Positions 25,203 to 33,960 of a stretch of 64,000 nucleotides of DNA are shown here, one piece after another. Numbering within the stretch: position 1 is the stretch's first letter; every line of letters starts with the position of its first letter. Origin of the DNA: RPRB01 sp035519675 (lineage in GTDB: Bacteria; Myxococcota; Myxococcia; Myxococcales; Myxococcaceae); NCBI GenBank assembly GCA_035519675.1, contig DATIWB010000140.1, positions 1 to 64,000 on the forward strand, written 5' to 3'. Made by a program: the position numbers and the translations under genes. The notes below the pieces were generated by a model, which worked only from the letters and a program-made list of their open reading frames with translations, searched no databases and was not told the origin of the DNA.

Positions 25203-27293
25203 TCAGCCCGCCAGCGGCTTCTTCGCCACCCGGAACAGCACCACCCCCATGAAGACGAAGAATGCCACGCCGAGCATGTCGAACCCGCGCTTCCCCAGCG
25301 CTCCCACCAGTGGTCCGCTCACGTCGAGCTTGCCGAGGAGTGCCTCGACGCTGGGAAAGATGGACAGGAGCGCCACCGCCACCCCGAGCAGTGTGCCGCC
25401 CGCCACCAGGCCGGTGGCAAAGAGGCTGCCCGAGCCGATCTCGTCGTCGTGCGACTTTCCGCTGGTTCGGTCCACGATGGCCTTCACCACCCCACCGCAG
25501 AAGATGGGAAGCGTGGTGGACAGCGGCAGGTAGGCGCCGACCGCGAACGACAGCGGTGAGACGCCGCAGAGCTCCACGGTGAGGGCGAGGAACACGCCGA
25601 CCAGCACGAACTGCCAGTCCAGATTCGCCGAGAGCAGACCGCGGATGAGCGTGGCCATCAGTGTGCCCTGCGGCGCGGGGTAGCGGGTGGTGCCGATCTG
25701 GTGGAGCACCGTGCCGGTGGCCGCGTCCACGGTGGGCTTGTCCAGCACGGTAATGGTGATGCCGATGATGAGCGACGCGGCGACGACGCCGATGATGAGT
25801 CCGAGCTGCTGGTACCTCGGTGTCGCGCCCACCAGGAAGCCGGTCTTGAGGTCCTGCGACGTGGCGCCGGCGTTGGCCGCTGCCACGCAGACGATGCCAC
25901 CCACGCAGAGCGCCATCGGCTGGTACGGGTCCGAGGTCCAGCCCAGGCCGATGAAGAGAAGACAGGTCGCCATCAGCGTGGCGATGGTCATTCCCGAGAC
26001 GGGACTGCTGCTGGTCCCGATGATTCCCACGATGCGCGAGGCCACGGTCACGAAGAAGAAGCCGAAGACGATGATCAGAACGCCCAGCACCAGCCGTCCG
26101 AAGAACGTGCCCGGGATGAACGGAAGGAAGGCCATGATCAGCACCAGGGCGATGCTGCCGCCCACGGTGACAGTGAGAGGCAGGTCGTTCTCGGTCCTGC
26201 GGGCCGTCACGCCCTCACGACCGGCCTTGAGCGCGGCGATGCTGCTCTTGAAGCTGCTGATGATGGTCGGGAGCGTCTTGAGCAGGGTCATGAAGCCGCC
26301 CGCCGCCACCGCGCCGGCGCCGATCTGCCGGACGTAGGCGTAGTAGATGGCGGTGTTCAGCTCCGCGAAGCTGTGGGTCACCGGGTCCCAGCCGTAGCGG
26401 CCCGCCTTCATGAGGTCCGGCAGATAGCCGAGCTTGTGCAGCTGGACGGCGACGACCTGTGGCGGCACCAGCGAGGCGAGGAGCGGGATGAGACCAAGCC
26501 ACGCCAGCACGCCACCCGCGACCAGGACGCCGGCGATGCGCGGGCCAATGATGTAACCGACGCCGAGGTACTCGGGGGTGATGCTCGCGTTGACCGTCGC
26601 CGCGGGGAATACCCGACTCGTCGCCCGGGTCACGTACCCCGGCGTTTCGGCGATCACCTTGAACACCTGCTGCAGCAGCGCGTACACCACCGCGAGGCCG
26701 AGGCCGCGGTAGGCGGTTGCCGCCATGGACCCGCCCTTCTCGCCGGCGATGAGCACCTGGGCGCAGGCGGTGCCCTCGGGGTACGGCAGGTTTCCGTGCT
26801 CGTTGACGATGAGCGCTCGACGAAGCGGGATCATCATCAGCACCCCCAGGATGCCGCCCAGCACCGCCAGGGTGAAGATGACCGGGTAGCTGAAGTAGGG
26901 AGCCCCGACGCTCTGGTGGGTTCGCGCATCGGCGGCCAGGAAGAGGAAGCCGGGCAAGGTGAAGACCACGCCGGAGGCGATGCTTTCGCCCGCCGAGCCG
27001 ATGGTCTGGACGATGTTGTTCTCGAGGATGGTCGAGCCGCCGAGCTTCTTCAGCACCGAGATGGAGAGCACCGCGATCGGGATGGACGCCGAGACTGTCA
27101 GGCCCGCCTTCAGCGCCAGATACACGGTGGACATGCCAAACAGGAGACCGAAGAAGACACCGACGCCGATCGCCTTGGGGGTGAACTCCTTGAGCTGCGT
27201 GTCGTCCGGGACGTAGGGCTGGAAGTCGGACCCGGCGGCGGCTGCCGACGGCGCGGCGGTGGCGGAATGTGGCGCGGCGGGGTCGACTGCCAT
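25203..27293 (-). CDS. OPT-family oligopeptide/metal-chelate transporter
   Basis: This is a 696-residue polytopic protein with about 15-16 hydrophobic helices. The N-terminal signature AIGVGVFFGLLFGMSTVYLALKAG and NNIVQTIGSAGESIASGVVF are typical of bacterial OPT transporters, as are NLPYPEGTACAQVL, GATSQDLKTGFLVGATPRYQ and PLSFAVGAYLPLSTTLPIF. The family moves oligopeptides or metal chelates by proton symport; the substrate here is unknown. The ATG at 27293 starts an Ala/Pro-rich cytosolic tail before helix 1. The upstream in-frame extension is low-complexity and was rejected. Confidence 0.93.
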   Translation of the reverse strand: MAVDPAAPHSATAAPSAAAAGSDFQPYVPDDTQLKEFTPKAIGVGVFFGLLFGMSTVYLALKAGLTVSASIPIAVLSISVLKKLGGSTILENNIVQTIGSAGESIASGVVFTLPGFLFLAADARTHQSVGAPYFSYPVIFTLAVLGGILGVLMMIPLRRALIVNEHGNLPYPEGTACAQVLIAGEKGGSMAATAYRGLGLAVVYALLQQVFKVIAETPGYVTRATSRVFPAATVNASITPEYLGVGYIIGPRIAGVLVAGGVLAWLGLIPLLASLVPPQVVAVQLHKLGYLPDLMKAGRYGWDPVTHSFAELNTAIYYAYVRQIGAGAVAAGGFMTLLKTLPTIISSFKSSIAALKAGREGVTARRTENDLPLTVTVGGSIALVLIMAFLPFIPGTFFGRLVLGVLIIVFGFFFVTVASRIVGIIGTSSSPVSGMTIATLMATCLLFIGLGWTSDPYQPMALCVGGIVCVAAANAGATSQDLKTGFLVGATPRYQQLGLIIGVVAASLIIGITITVLDKPTVDAATGTVLHQIGTTRYPAPQGTLMATLIRGLLSANLDWQFVLVGVFLALTVELCGVSPLSFAVGAYLPLSTTLPIFCGGVVKAIVDRTSGKSHDDEIGSGSLFATGLVAGGTLLGVAVALLSIFPSVEALLGKLDVSGPLVGALGKRGFDMLGVAFFVFMGVVLFRVAKKPLAG

Positions 27294-27355
27294 CTGGGTG
27301 AGCCTCCCTCCCTCGGAGAAGGGTGGGCATTGAGGCAGGGCGCTCCCCCCCGCTG

Positions 27356-28006
27356 TCAAGGAATTCCGGGGCGGGCACGCACTCCACTCGCGGTGGGCGG
27401 ATGCGCGACCCCGCGGATGCTCCGGCCGACGAGGGCGCTCGACCCCGGCAGCTGCTCCTCGGTGCACGGCACGAGCTCGAACCCGGCCGCCTCGAGCAGC
27501 GGTCCGGTCTGGCGGGTCAGGTGGCAGTTGCTGGAGAGCCGCTTCCAGACCGGCTCGAGCAGCCCTTGCAGGCGACGGGTCCAGGTCCCGGCAGGCGCCG
27601 CGACGTGCTCCAGGAAGAGGAACGTCCCGCCCGGGCGGAGGACGCGGCGGATCTCCGACAGGACGCGCGCGGGGTCGTGCACCGAGCAGAGGACGAGGGT
27701 GGCCACCACGGTGTCGAAGCTCTGCGCCGGCAGCGGCAAAGCCTCCGCGGGGGCGTCGACGAGCTCGACGTTCGGCCTGCCGGCGAGCTTGCGCTGGAGG
27801 ACCTGGCGCATGTGCCGGTCGGGCTCGGTGAGCACCAGGCGGGTGACCGCCGGCGGATAGAGGGCGAGGTTGCCTCCGGTGCCGGCACCGAGCTCGAGCA
27901 CCTCACCCCGGGCGTGCTCGAGCAGCGCGCGCCGCCAGTCCCGGAGCCCGGCTCGCTCGGCGCCCTCCAGGAAGCGGTCGTACATCCGGGACATCAGCCA
28001 GGCCAC
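27356..28006 (-). CDS. Class I SAM-dependent methyltransferase
   Basis: This is a 216-residue UbiE/METTL7-like methyltransferase. Motif I is VLELGAGTGGNLALYP near residue 36, an acidic residue ends the next strand (VLTEPDRHM), and motifs LPLPAQSFDTVVATLVL, LRPGGTFLFLEHVAAP and AAGFELVPC follow. The GTG at 28006 has AGGAG about 7 nt upstream. It is divergent from def (71 bp) and upstream of the OPT gene with a 62-bp gap. The methyl acceptor cannot be predicted. Confidence 0.9.
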   Translation of the reverse strand: MAWLMSRMYDRFLEGAERAGLRDWRRALLEHARGEVLELGAGTGGNLALYPPAVTRLVLTEPDRHMRQVLQRKLAGRPNVELVDAPAEALPLPAQSFDTVVATLVLCSVHDPARVLSEIRRVLRPGGTFLFLEHVAAPAGTWTRRLQGLLEPVWKRLSSNCHLTRQTGPLLEAAGFELVPCTEEQLPGSSALVGRSIRGVAHPPTASGVRARPGIP

Positions 28007-28077
28007 GGGGAGCTCCTCGCGTCGATTCCCGGGTGAAGCAGAGCCGAGCCTGCGCTAGACAGCGCCCCCTAGGAAAG

Positions 28078-28620
28078 ATGCCCAAGTCCATCGTCATCTG
28101 GCCCGACAGGGTGCTGTCGACCCGGACCCGTGCGGTGACCGAGTTCGGCCCCGCGCTCGACCCGCTGCTCGAGGAGATGATGGACTCGCTGCGTGCCGCG
28201 GAGGGGATTGGCATCGCCGCCAATCAGATCGGCGTCCCGCTCGCCATCGCCTGGGTGGGCCGCGAGGACGGGACGTTCTTCGAGATCGCGAATCCGGTGG
28301 TGCTGGAGAAGAGCGAGCCGGTGAGCCTCGAGGAGGGCTGCCTGTCGGTCCCGCACGAGTGGGAGCAGACTCCGCGGTTCGCCAAGGTGCGGGTGCGGTA
28401 CCGCGACCGGACCGGCGCCCAGCACGAGCTGTCGGCGGAGGGGCGGCTGGCCCACGTCCTGCAGCACGAGATCGACCACCTCGAGGGGACGACCTTCGTG
28501 GACCACCTGTCGCAGCTCAAGCGCGGGCTGATCCGCAAGCGGATGCAGAAGCTGCAGAAGGAGCGAGCGGCCGAGCAGGACGGTGGGCACGTTCACTCCG
28601 ACGAGTGCGACCACGACTGA
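28078..28620 (+). CDS. def: Peptide deformylase
   Basis: This metal-dependent hydrolase removes the formyl group from nascent N-terminal methionine. At 180 residues all three signatures are intact: GIGIAANQIG (motif 1), EGCLSVP (motif 2, Cys metal ligand) and LQHEIDHLEGTTF (motif 3, HExxH). The ATG at 28078 follows AGGAAAG. The C-terminal tail is charged and ends in a His/Asp-rich stretch (HVHSDECDHD), which is unusual for the family and could bind metal. fmt is not adjacent. Confidence 0.96.
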   Translation: MPKSIVIWPDRVLSTRTRAVTEFGPALDPLLEEMMDSLRAAEGIGIAANQIGVPLAIAWVGREDGTFFEIANPVVLEKSEPVSLEEGCLSVPHEWEQTPRFAKVRVRYRDRTGAQHELSAEGRLAHVLQHEIDHLEGTTFVDHLSQLKRGLIRKRMQKLQKERAAEQDGGHVHSDECDHD

Positions 28621-28956
28621 GCGGGGCCGGCCGTCCGGCCCGCGACGCCGCCGGCGAACTCGACGCGGGTGCCTCGACAGAGCGACAGAGGTGTCAGCGA
28701 CAGAGGTGTCTGACACCTGGAGCGACAGAGGTGTCTGACACCTGGCGGCCGGACACCTGGCGGCCGACAGCCCGCCGGCCGCGGAAGAGGTGTTGGGCGA
28801 GGTGAGGTCCCGAGCGAGCTGGCGCAACGCGTTGGGCCTCTGCCCAGCTGGCCGCCGGTGGAGGGTCACCCGGTCGACGGCAGCGCCCGGAACCGGAGCA
28901 CCCGGTGCCGATTCGTGGCCTCCCGGGGGGCCCGGCCGTGCGAGTCTCCGGGCCCT
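28621..28956. other. Intergenic region between def and the M1 aminopeptidase
   Basis: This 336-bp region contains repeat locus 5 at 28681-28795. From about 28800 to 28956 no gene or clear promoter is visible; an open frame continues into the aminopeptidase but has no conserved sequence. Confidence 0.65.
28681..28795. repeat. Palindromic repeat cluster with duplicated half-sites (locus 5)
   Basis: Full AGGTGTCTGACACCT copies lie at 28704-28718 and 28729-28743. An extra left half-site at 28689-28695 and an extra right half-site at 28752-28758 flank them. All three left arms carry GCGACAG in front, and the last full copy and the extra right half-site are both followed by GGCGGCCG. A decayed AGGTGTT near 28788 ends the cluster. 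The locus-specific flanks differ from those at loci 2-4. Confidence 0.87.
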
Positions 28957-31497
28957 GTGACGACCGACGACCGCAACTTCCGCCTCTCCAGGGACGTCCT
29001 TCCGCGGCGTACCCAGGCGACCCTCGCCCTGGACCTGGACGCCCGCACCTTCACCGGAGACGCCGAGCTGACCCTCTCGGTCGAGCAACCGGTCCGGAGC
29101 ATCGTGCTGCACGCGGTGGAGCTGCAGGTCTCCGATGCCGAGGTGCAGGCCGCCGGCCGCGTCTTCCGCGCCAGCGTCCAGGTGCGGCCGGTGAGCGAGA
29201 CCGTGGTGCTCGAGCTCGATGCCGAGCTCCCCAAGGGCGAGGCCCGGCTCATCCTGCGCTGGAACGGACGCTTCACCGATGGGCTCCGCGGGCTCTACCT
29301 CGCGGGGTCGGTCGCGGCGACCCAGTTCGAGGCCGCCGACGCCCGCCGGGTGTTCCCCTGCTTCGACGAGCCGGCCTTCAAGTGCACCTGGGCCCTGACG
29401 GTGAAGGTTCCTCCCAAGCTCGTCGCGCTGAGCAACGGCCGGGCGCTGGCCGAGGAGCTCGACGGCCCGCACCGCAGGGTCCGCTTCGCGGAGACGGAGG
29501 TGCTCCCGAGCTACCTGGTCGCCCTGGTCGTCGGCCCGCTGGTCTCCAGCGCCGAGGAGATGGCGGCCGGCGTCCCCGTCCGGACCTGGTGCCTGGAGGA
29601 GAAGCGCGCGCTCCTCGGGTTCGGGCAGCAGACCGCACTCGCGGTGTTGCCGATGCTCCAGGACTACTTCGGGCTCCCGTACGCCTTCGGCAAGCTGGAC
29701 CAGGTCGGCATCCCCGACTTCGAGGCCGGGGCCATGGAGAACGCCGGGCTCATCACCTACCGCGAGCTGGCGCTGCTGCTCGACCCGGCGACGGCGCCGC
29801 TCTCGGTCCAGAAGCGCGTCGCCGAGGTGGTGACGCACGAGCTGGCCCATCAGTGGTTCGGGAACTGGGTGACGATGGTCTGGTGGGACGACCTCTGGCT
29901 GAACGAGGCGTTCGCCACCTGGATGGCCTACAAAATCGTCGACCGCTGGCGACCCGACTGGCGGGTGTGGCTCGACTTCGACGCCGGCAAGGCGACCGCG
30001 CTGCACCTGGACGCGCTCCGCTCCACCCACCCCATCCGGGGCACGGTGGCCAACGCCGCCGAGGCCACCGAGAGCTTCGACGCCATCACCTACGAGAAGG
30101 GCGGTGCGGTCCTCCGCATGATCGAGGGCTTCCTCGGCGAGGACCCGTTCCGAGCCGGGATCCGCGACTACATGCGCAAGCACGCGCGGGCCAACGCGGT
30201 CGCCGACGACCTCTGGGGCGCGCTGGCCAGGGCCTCGAAGGCTCCGGTGGTCGAGCTGGCGAACGCCTGGATTCGCCAGAGCGGCTACCCGGTGGTGAGC
30301 GTCACGCTCGATGGCCACCGGGCGCGCTTCTCGCAGGAGCGCTTCTTCTCCGAGCCAGGCCTCAGCGGCCCGGAGACCTGGCCCGTCCCGTTGGTCCTGG
30401 CCTGGGGCGACGACCGCGGCCGGCACACCCGGACGTTTCTCATGGAGGGACGGACCGGAGAGGCCACCCTCGAGGCCGCCGGCACCGTGCGCTGGCTGAA
30501 CGCCAATGCAGGGTCCACCGGCTTCTACCGCGCGGCGTACTCGGCCGAGCTGCTCGCCGCGCTCGGCAAGTCCCTGGGCGCGTTGCAGCCGGCCGAGCGC
30601 ATCGGGCTGCTCGCCGACCAGTGGGCCCTGGTGCGTGCCGGGCGCGCGCGGATCGCCGACTTCCTCGACCTGGTGCTCGCGTTCGAGGACGAGGGCGACC
30701 ATGCCGTGCTCGACGACCTGGTGGGCCGTCTGGGCTACGTCGAGGCGAGGCTCGTAGATGGGGAGGACGTGGAGCGTCTCCGGCGGCTCGTCGAGCGGCT
30801 GTTCCTGCCCAGGTTCCGGGCGATGGGCTGGGATCCCGTGGCCGGCGAGACCGATCAGGACCGGCTGCGGCGTGCCGCGCTGCTCCGGGCAGTGGCCGGC
30901 GTGGCACGCGCGCGCTCGGTGCTCACCGAGGCCGGGCCCCGGGTGGACCGGGTGCTCAACGGGCAACGCACCGCGCTCGACCCGAACCTGGTGGACACCG
31001 CGGCGGCCGTCGCCGCCCGTGACGGCGACCTCGACCTCTTCGACCGCTTCCGCGCTGCCTTCCCTCGCGAGGCCGACCCGGCAGTGAAGCGGCGATACCT
31101 GATCGCGCTGACCGCCTTCGAGAAGCCTGGGCCGGTGGAGCGCGCCCAGGCGACGATGTTCGACCCGGTGGTGCCGCTCCAGGACTTCCACTCCTTCGTG
31201 CACGGGCTGCTGGCGAACCGCGCCGCGCGTGAGGGAAGCTGGAAGCTGCTCCGCGACCGCTGGCCGACGGTGATCGAAAAGACCGCGCAGGCCCCGATGC
31301 TGCTCCGCCGGGTGGTCGAGGCGCTGGGGAACCTGCGCGAGCGGCGGCATCTCGACGAGGCCCGTGCGTTCCTCGAGGCGCACCCGGTGCCCGAGGCGCA
31401 GCAGGCCATCGCCCAGACGCTGGAGCGGCTCGCCCAGGACGTGGCGCTGCGCGAGCGGCTGGTCCCAGAGGTCTCGGTGTGGCTCCGCGGGCGGTGA
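28957..31497 (+). CDS. M1-family zinc aminopeptidase
   Basis: This 846-residue gluzincin removes N-terminal residues from peptides. The exopeptidase motif GAMEN (FEAGAMENAGLITYRE, residues about 255-270) is followed by the zinc site HELAHQWFGN near 293 and WLNEAFATWM, with the third ligand Glu. A tyrosine in AITYEKGGAVLRM matches the catalytic Tyr. The C-terminal 330 residues are the helical ERAP1-C-like domain. No signal peptide is obvious, so it is probably cytosolic. The GTG at 28957 (VTTDDRNFRLSRDVLP) fits the conserved start. Confidence 0.95.
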   Translation: MTTDDRNFRLSRDVLPRRTQATLALDLDARTFTGDAELTLSVEQPVRSIVLHAVELQVSDAEVQAAGRVFRASVQVRPVSETVVLELDAELPKGEARLILRWNGRFTDGLRGLYLAGSVAATQFEAADARRVFPCFDEPAFKCTWALTVKVPPKLVALSNGRALAEELDGPHRRVRFAETEVLPSYLVALVVGPLVSSAEEMAAGVPVRTWCLEEKRALLGFGQQTALAVLPMLQDYFGLPYAFGKLDQVGIPDFEAGAMENAGLITYRELALLLDPATAPLSVQKRVAEVVTHELAHQWFGNWVTMVWWDDLWLNEAFATWMAYKIVDRWRPDWRVWLDFDAGKATALHLDALRSTHPIRGTVANAAEATESFDAITYEKGGAVLRMIEGFLGEDPFRAGIRDYMRKHARANAVADDLWGALARASKAPVVELANAWIRQSGYPVVSVTLDGHRARFSQERFFSEPGLSGPETWPVPLVLAWGDDRGRHTRTFLMEGRTGEATLEAAGTVRWLNANAGSTGFYRAAYSAELLAALGKSLGALQPAERIGLLADQWALVRAGRARIADFLDLVLAFEDEGDHAVLDDLVGRLGYVEARLVDGEDVERLRRLVERLFLPRFRAMGWDPVAGETDQDRLRRAALLRAVAGVARARSVLTEAGPRVDRVLNGQRTALDPNLVDTAAAVAARDGDLDLFDRFRAAFPREADPAVKRRYLIALTAFEKPGPVERAQATMFDPVVPLQDFHSFVHGLLANRAAREGSWKLLRDRWPTVIEKTAQAPMLLRRVVEALGNLRERRHLDEARAFLEAHPVPEAQQAIAQTLERLAQDVALRERLVPEVSVWLRGR

Positions 31498-31751
31498 AGC
31501 GGTCCGGGGGACGTGGAGGGGCGCGGGGCTCCGCGACGGCACGGCGCTCCGCTGCGCCGGGCCGTCGACCCTCGGGAGGCGCGAACGGCCCGACGACGTC
31601 GACCGCTCGTGGGTCCCGCCCGTCACCGCAGGCCCGGGACGGCGGACGGAGAGTCTCCCGCTCCCTCGGGAAGGACGCTCGCCCGGGCAGTGGACGCGCC
31701 AGGGTGGGCAGACCAGCCGGTGCGGCCGCGTCGATCGACGCGGCGAAGACC

Positions 31752-32387
31752 GTGCACGGCGTGCCGAGGACCTCGAACGGGAGCAAGCGTTTCGCCGGGG
31801 ACAGCCTCGAGCGGCTGTGGGTGCCCGACCGGGCGGCGTGGCGTGCCTGGCTCGAGGAGAACCACGGACGAGACGTCGGGGTCTGGCTGGTCTCCTTCAA
31901 GAAGGCCACCGGAAAGCCGCGCGTCGAGTACGACGACGCCGTCGAGGAGGCGCTCTGCTTCGGGTGGATCGACAGCCTGGTCCGGACGCTGGACGCCGGG
32001 CGGGCGATGCAGCTCTTCAGCCCCCGCAAGCCGCGGAGCCCGTGGTCGAGGTCGAACAAGCTCCGGGTCGAGAAGCTCATCGCCGCGGGGCTGATGCGCC
32101 CCGCGGGCCTCGCGAAGATCGAGCAGGCCAAGCGCGACGGCGCATGGGACGTGTACGCGGTCGCCGAATCGCTGGAGGAGCCGGCCGACCTTGTCGCGTC
32201 GTTCGCCGCCGGACCGCGCGGCGCGAAGGCCAACTGGGACGCGTTCAGCCCGTCCTCGCGCCGGGCGATCCTCTGGTGGGTGCACAGCGCGAAGCGGCCT
32301 GAGACTCGCGCGGCGCGAATCGCACAGGTGGTCAGCGCGGCCGCACTCAACCGCCGCGCGAATTTCCCCGTCGACCGCGAGCGGTGA
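31752..32387 (+). CDS. YdeI/OmdA-like protein
   Basis: The conserved part starts at RLWVPDRAAWRAWLEENH and continues GVWLVSFKKATGKPRVEYDD, AVEEALCFGWIDSLVRTLD, FSPRKPRSPWSRSNK, LIAAGLMRPAGLAKIEQAKR, WDAFSPSSRRAILWWV and AKRPETRAARI. This matches the YdeI/OmpD-associated (bacteriocin-protection) family, whose biochemical role is unclear. The start is not secure: the GTG at 31752 gives 211 residues, but no strong ribosome site is present and the frame stays open upstream for 250 bp. That upstream part looks non-coding. Confidence 0.83.
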   Translation: MHGVPRTSNGSKRFAGDSLERLWVPDRAAWRAWLEENHGRDVGVWLVSFKKATGKPRVEYDDAVEEALCFGWIDSLVRTLDAGRAMQLFSPRKPRSPWSRSNKLRVEKLIAAGLMRPAGLAKIEQAKRDGAWDVYAVAESLEEPADLVASFAAGPRGAKANWDAFSPSSRRAILWWVHSAKRPETRAARIAQVVSAAALNRRANFPVDRER

Positions 32388-32411
32388 CCCCGTCCGGGGC
32401 TCCATCCCAGC

Positions 32412-32579
32412 TCAGCGAGACCGAGGCAGCGCCTCCAACATCCAGCGAGCCCGGGGACGACCATCTGGATCGTCGGCGGCCGTGAGGAGCATGAGCGAGT
32501 CCTCCAGTTCCTTCGCGGCGACCACGCGGGCGAGCTGACAGCAGGCCCGGAACTCGAGGCGAGCGCGGCCACGGACCAC
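32412..32579 (-). CDS. Possible small protein, 55 residues, unknown
   Basis: A minus-strand frame from a GTG at 32579 reads VVRGRARLEFRACCQLARVV, then AAKELEDSLMLLTAADDP, and ends WMLEALPRSR. Third positions are strongly GC-biased and the composition is protein-like, but no ribosome site or family is evident. It lies between the convergent YdeI-like and ceramidase-like genes. It could be a small protein or the relic of a longer gene. Confidence 0.3.
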   Translation of the reverse strand: MVRGRARLEFRACCQLARVVAAKELEDSLMLLTAADDPDGRPRARWMLEALPRSR

Positions 32580-32640
32580 CTCGATCAGAACTCCCCGGAG
32601 TCGGCCCTGCGGCCTTCGGTGGAGCGGAAGGCGAATGATT

Positions 32641-33960
32641 TCAACGGCTCGAGCTCGACTCCGCCGTGGGCCGCAGCGCCGCGCGGGTCGCCTCGGTCCC
32701 GAAGCGGAGCGCCTCGAGCAGACCCGGGCCGAAGAGCTGCCGCCGGGACTCCCCGGCCGCGCGCTCCACCCGGTCCGCCGGTTCGACGTACCCGAGGTAG
32801 CCGTTGACCAGCGACACGGCACGGGCTCCCCCGCCTGCCCCCTCGAGTACCTTCCCCGACGCGGCGGTCGTCTCCACCGGCACCCCCAGCAACCGCACCG
32901 AGCCGATGCGCAGCTCGGACAGCTCCGCCCACCCCGGTGCCCAGAGCCAGAGCGCCACGTTGTCGACCAGCGTCGCGAGCCCCCAGGGCACGAGCCGGGA
33001 GGCGTCCGGCCCGGGCAAGGCGACCTCGATGCGCGCGTGAGACAGGCCGGTCCCCGCCGGCTGGAGGGCCACCGAGCGCAGCGCCGCCTCCACCCCGCGA
33101 GCGTAGGCCTCCGCGGGCTCCCCCGGGCCCGTCGGCACCCGCTGGACGCTGACGTTGCCGACGTTTCCCTGGAGCACCAGCGTGACTCCCTGGCCTTCAC
33201 GCTCCTCCGCCATCGCCAGCCGCCCCGGCCAGTCCGGATCCAGCCCCGGCGGAGGCCTCGCCACCAGCGTCGGGTGCGCGGCGAGCACCACGAGCTGCGC
33301 GACCGTTCCGCGCTCGCCCCGGAGCTGGATGCGGGTGAGCCGGCGGTCCACCTCCGGAAACTCGTCCCGGCTCGCGGTCCCGTCGGCGAGCTCGGACACC
33401 CCGGCCAGCGCCTCGACCGGCTGCAGGGAGGACGCCGCCCCGGTCAGCGCGCGCGCGGCCGCCTCCACCACCCGGGAACGGACGTCGGGACGGACTCGCC
33501 CCGTGGCGGCCACCTGGGCCACCGGATTCCAGGCGAACCCACCCGCCGACGAGTGGGTGTGCGTGGCCGCGACCCACAGCGCCGACATCCCGAGCCCGGA
33601 CACGCGTTGCCGGATGGCGTCCACCAGCCCTTGGTCGGCGAGGAGCAGGTCCAAGGTGACGAGCCCCACCCGCTCGTCGTCCGAGGCCAGCACCACCGCC
33701 CGGGCGGACACCGGGATCACCGCCCGGTCCACCTCGGGCCGGACCAGCCCGTAGCCCACCGCGGGGACCGGGAACGGAGGGGCCATCTCCGCCCTGGCCG
33801 CACCCGCCCGCAGCGCACCGGCCCCGGCGCCGTGACCCACCGCCCGCACCCTCGGCCCGCGCCCGAGCCGCGAGAACGGGACCACCGCCAGGAGCACCAG
33901 CGCCCCCAGCATCCACGGCGGCCACCGCGGGCGTCGCCGCACGCCCCGCGCCTTCCTCAT
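32641..33960 (-). CDS. Neutral/alkaline ceramidase-like protein
   Basis: The 439-residue protein has an N-terminal membrane anchor or signal (WMLGALVLLAVVPFSRLG). A domain resembling the N-terminal part of neutral/alkaline non-lysosomal ceramidase follows: PAVGYGLVRPEVDRAV, RAVVLASDDERVGLVTLDLL, LWVAATHTHSSAGGFAWNPV and LVVLAAHPTLV. The His cluster in THTHS matches the zinc-ligand region of that fold. The full C-terminal ceramidase domain is missing, so the substrate may differ. The ATG at 33960 overlaps the upstream SDR stop by 4 bp, so the two are coupled. Confidence 0.75.
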   Translation of the reverse strand: MRKARGVRRRPRWPPWMLGALVLLAVVPFSRLGRGPRVRAVGHGAGAGALRAGAARAEMAPPFPVPAVGYGLVRPEVDRAVIPVSARAVVLASDDERVGLVTLDLLLADQGLVDAIRQRVSGLGMSALWVAATHTHSSAGGFAWNPVAQVAATGRVRPDVRSRVVEAAARALTGAASSLQPVEALAGVSELADGTASRDEFPEVDRRLTRIQLRGERGTVAQLVVLAAHPTLVARPPPGLDPDWPGRLAMAEEREGQGVTLVLQGNVGNVSVQRVPTGPGEPAEAYARGVEAALRSVALQPAGTGLSHARIEVALPGPDASRLVPWGLATLVDNVALWLWAPGWAELSELRIGSVRLLGVPVETTAASGKVLEGAGGGARAVSLVNGYLGYVEPADRVERAAGESRRQLFGPGLLEALRFGTEATRAALRPTAESSSSR

